In this document: positions 5,279 to 7,256 of the stretch, one piece after another
Position numbering within the stretch: position 1 is the stretch's first letter
Layout of the letters: each line of letters starts with the position of its first letter
Position numbers and translations under genes: made by a program
NCBI GenBank assembly: GCA_031256575.1
Contig: JAIRQI010000054.1
Location: 1 to 7,256, forward strand
Reading direction: 5' to 3'
DNA: 7,256 nucleotides
Source of the DNA: Coriobacteriales bacterium
GTDB lineage: Bacteria; Actinomycetota; Coriobacteriia; Coriobacteriales; UBA8131
Notes under the pieces: model-generated
The model's database searches: none
What the model saw: only the letters and a program-made list of their open reading frames with translations
What the model was told of the DNA's origin: nothing

Positions 5279-6082
5279 CTAAGCTTTGCTGACTGCTACA
5301 GAGATTTGGGCCAGGTACTGGTTGGGGTCTTTGTAGCTGATCTCATCCAGCAGGTACATTGAGTAGACTGGGCCAGAACAGCTCAAAGCGTTCTCTTTAA
5401 CGTAAGCTTGGATACGAGCAGGTAAGTCAGAGAATTCACCATAATAACCACGGGTGAAGCCAACCAGATACTTGCCAGCGTTCCAGCGGTTGTTACCAGC
5501 AGGGTCAAGGGAGAAGAATCGCTCTGGCTGACCTGGTGCTTGCATGAAGTTCTCGAAGCTTTCATGGTAGCCACCGATAGGCATACTGGGATTGATGCGG
5601 AGATCCTTGGATTGCTGACAAAACTGTATAAAAGGTGCGTAGAAGGCATGGTCTTCCTGATATTCGCAGGGTGGACCGAGAATGATTTCTCTGGCTTCTA
5701 GCCAGACTTCAGAGATCTCTGTCTCATCGACCTTCAAGCCTTGATTTATCAGCTCACGCCGGGTGTGAATTATCGAGTAGCACTCATGCAGCCTGATCAT
5801 CTCGCGATCCAAAGCTTTTTCTTGGTTCTCAATCAGCTTAATGATAGATTCCGGGTCGCGATCGTTTTCGGCCCTGGCTATTGCCTTTAGCGGGACATCC
5901 AGGCTGCTCATCACAGTGATGAAGTTTGCCGCTATGACCTGTTGGGGTGAATAGCAGCGGTAGTTGTTTCTCGGATCACGCTGGATAGGGGAGAATAACC
6001 CGATATCATCCCAATATCTGAGAGTTGTTGTCTCAATGCCCGATAATTCTGAAAATTCCTTGATTGATATGAAATCTTTCAT
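5279..6082 (-). CDS. MerR-family regulator with GyrI-like effector domain
   Basis: A 267-residue cytosolic transcription factor. The N-terminal winged helix-turn-helix is typical of MerR: ISIKEFSELSGIETTTLRYWDDIGLF (about 5-30), then the wing NNYRCYS (39-45) in place of the usual NGYRYYS. A helical, probably coiled-coil dimerisation segment spans about 70-115. Residues from about 130 to 267 look like a GyrI/BmrR-type ligand-binding domain, ending in the usual YLLDEISYKDPNQYLAQISVAV. MerR proteins bind between a widely spaced -35 and -10 and activate by twisting DNA when a ligand binds. The likely target is the URO-D gene downstream on the same strand, with a small methylated or aromatic ligand as a guess only. 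AAAAAGGAG ends 8 bases before the ATG. A likely terminator follows the gene. Confidence 0.9.
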   Translation of the reverse strand: MKDFISIKEFSELSGIETTTLRYWDDIGLFSPIQRDPRNNYRCYSPQQVIAANFITVMSSLDVPLKAIARAENDRDPESIIKLIENQEKALDREMIRLHECYSIIHTRRELINQGLKVDETEISEVWLEAREIILGPPCEYQEDHAFYAPFIQFCQQSKDLRINPSMPIGGYHESFENFMQAPGQPERFFSLDPAGNNRWNAGKYLVGFTRGYYGEFSDLPARIQAYVKENALSCSGPVYSMYLLDEISYKDPNQYLAQISVAVSKA

Positions 6083-6119
6083 GCCTGAAACTCCTTTTTA
6101 CCACTCGCAAAGGACGTGT

Positions 6120-6204
6120 CAAACTACATCCTACAATAATCATCTAGGAAAAACTATGTTTGCGACGTACTTGCAGACTGCATAAATAGTCAACCAAACT
6201 ACAT
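6120..6204. repeat. Direct repeat CAAACTACAT around the merR promoter region
   Basis: CAAACTACAT occurs exactly at 6120-6129 and 6195-6204, 75 bases apart, in the 132-base gap between the sortase and merR. On the minus strand each reads ATGTAGTTTG. A TTGACT (-35 like) and a TTGACA lie on that strand in the same gap but neither has a good -10. The repeats could be regulator sites. No terminator hairpin with a T tract was found after the sortase gene. Confidence 0.4.
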
Positions 6205-6214
6205 AAATATAAAG

Positions 6215-6961
6215 TTAGACTTCATGCAAGACACCGATCACTACGTAGCGGGCACCGTTAAATTCATACGAGCAGGTAGACAAAGCAATCACCTGGTCAC
6301 CCTCTGAGTAGCTGGAGTTGCTGATAAATGTACTGTTTTGTGCGGCAAAAGCTAGGAGGTCGGGGAGGTTAATCTGATACATGAAAGCCCGCTCCCGCCA
6401 CTGTCCAACTCCAATTAGACAACCATAGATCAAGTCGACCTGATAGATTGCTGTCGGGGTATAGAGGTACATAATCGGGTGTTGGTCGTAGTAACTCTGT
6501 TCTTTGTACCCGACCAGGCTGGCGAACATCATTCCGGAAGCCATATGGTGACCATAAACCACAGTCAGCTGCTCGCTGAAATCAGCTGCATTGTTATAGT
6601 CGATGAATAAGGTGCCATTGGGGTTGTAGGAACGGTCCAGCAATCGGTACAGATAATAACTGTAGTCTGTGGCCTGGACTATTGGGTAGTCGATCACAGT
6701 ATCTGGGCAGTAAAGCCAAGCGACTGCATCCGTATTGACCATCTGAAGCTCATTGAAGTCTATTCGCGGTTCAATAGTTAACGGCTCAATAGATAACGTT
6801 TGTTCCATCGGTAACGGGCCGGTTACTACCTGATCCCGTAAATCCTGATAGGCAGTATCAGCCTCCACATAGGCCTGCCTGGCTTGTAACAGCTGCGGCC
6901 CGGAGCCAGTAATCAGGCTTATCCCCAAAACCAGTGTTATGAGAGCCATTACCCGACGCAT
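6215..6961 (-). CDS. srtB: Class B sortase
   Basis: A 248-residue membrane-anchored cysteine transpeptidase that cuts a sorting signal in a secreted protein and joins it to the cell wall. An N-terminal membrane anchor spans about residues 4-22, followed by a linker and the catalytic barrel. The triad is H138 in VVYGHHM, C230 in ALSTC and R238 in GARYVVIG. The doubled His and the MF after it (MMFASL) are class B features, as is the sequence between His and Cys containing the extra helix region. The gene begins inside the end of the surface-protein gene, overlapping it by 13 bases. Its own ribosome binding site is poor: the nearest GGAG (6977-6980) is about 15 bases away, so translational coupling is likely. 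A housekeeping class A or pilin class C role is unlikely from the motifs. Confidence 0.92.
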   Translation of the reverse strand: MRRVMALITLVLGISLITGSGPQLLQARQAYVEADTAYQDLRDQVVTGPLPMEQTLSIEPLTIEPRIDFNELQMVNTDAVAWLYCPDTVIDYPIVQATDYSYYLYRLLDRSYNPNGTLFIDYNNAADFSEQLTVVYGHHMASGMMFASLVGYKEQSYYDQHPIMYLYTPTAIYQVDLIYGCLIGVGQWRERAFMYQINLPDLLAFAAQNSTFISNSSYSEGDQVIALSTCSYEFNGARYVVIGVLHEV

Positions 6962-7256
6962 TTTTGTTTTACATAGCTCCGATAGCTGATTAATAGATAA
7001 CCGCTGGTACCCAGCGTCAAGAGGATTCCGATGATTAGCTGAGCCAGAGTGTTGGCGAGGTCTAGGTTGTCACCAGTCTTCGGGCCATATTTGGGTCCAT
7101 CTACAGAAGTGCTGGGGTTACCTGGCGAGCCAGGTTTATTATGGTCAACTGATCCAGCTCTATATTGATTGACAAAGCTAAAGGATAAAACTCGCTTGTT
7201 CATGGTATTGGTTATTGTTCGCGATAACAGCAGTTGAGAGCCGTCTGTATAAACTG
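6949..7256 (-). CDS. Cell-wall-anchored surface protein, C-terminal end (partial)
   Basis: The reading frame stays open from the stop at 6949-6951 to the window edge, so the ATG at 7203 is most likely internal and about 101 residues of a longer protein are visible. The visible part starts with beta-strand-like sequence (SRTITNT, VLSFSFVNQY), similar in feel to the last strands of pilin-type or Spy0128-like surface domains. A Pro/Gly/Ser linker (KPGSPGNPSTSVDGPKY) follows, then the sorting motif GPKTG (7072-7086), a hydrophobic helix (LAQLIIGILLTLGTSGYLLI) and a short tail with basic residues (YRSYVKQK). This is the canonical C-terminal sorting signal, with Gly in place of the Leu of LPxTG. 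Its gene overlaps the class B sortase gene, which makes it the likely dedicated substrate. The N-terminus, signal peptide and size are outside the window. Confidence 0.85.
   Translation of the reverse strand, partial: VYTDGSQLLLSRTITNTMNKRVLSFSFVNQYRAGSVDHNKPGSPGNPSTSVDGPKYGPKTGDNLDLANTLAQLIIGILLTLGTSGYLLISYRSYVKQKCVG

Noticed and set aside
5964..6185. 73-codon plus-strand open frame antisense to the start of merR
   Set aside because: It is a shadow of the merR coding frame and its promoter region, without a ribosome binding site or family resemblance.

Overview
The window reads as chromosomal DNA of an anaerobic Gram-positive bacterium. The evidence is a class B sortase next to a sortase substrate, strong GGAGG-type ribosome binding sites, short U-tailed hairpin terminators, and two proteins of the uroporphyrinogen decarboxylase (URO-D)/MtaA methyltransferase superfamily typical of corrinoid-using anaerobes. 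Base composition looks balanced by eye. I cannot name the species; Firmicutes (Clostridia-like) is the best guess and an anaerobic actinobacterium is not excluded.

Layout, left to right. A strong terminator hairpin (15-44) lies just before a CysM-type cysteine synthase gene (79-975, +). After a repeat-bearing spacer comes the first URO-D/MtaA-family gene (1239-2264, +). It converges, with a 12-base gap, on a minus-strand pair: a HemG-like flavodoxin (3636-3166) followed by an archaeal-type thymidylate synthase-like protein (3095-2277). Upstream of that pair lies a 243-base spacer holding a cluster of GAAGTACCT-like repeats that runs into a terminator. The second URO-D/MtaA-family gene (4881-3880, -) comes next. 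Beyond a 397-base non-coding stretch is a MerR regulator with a GyrI-like effector domain (6082-5279, -). The right end carries a class B sortase gene (6961-6215, -), overlapped by the 3' end of a cell-wall-anchored surface protein gene that enters from outside the window (7256-6949, -).

How they may work together. The two URO-D paralogues align to each other and keep the His-x-Cys-Gly zinc motif of the MtaA group, so methyl transfer to or from a corrinoid protein is the likeliest chemistry. No corrinoid protein, second methyltransferase or corrinoid-activating protein is present, so any partners lie elsewhere. The MerR protein is the obvious candidate regulator of the nearer URO-D gene, whose promoter has a perfect -10 box and no recognisable -35 box. 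The surface protein and sortase form an overlapping substrate-enzyme pair unrelated to the rest. The most unusual elements are the archaeal-type thymidylate synthase-like protein, whose nucleotide-binding residues keep one constant offset from E. coli ThyA, and the GAAGTACCT repeat cluster in the 3' untranslated region of the second URO-D gene.
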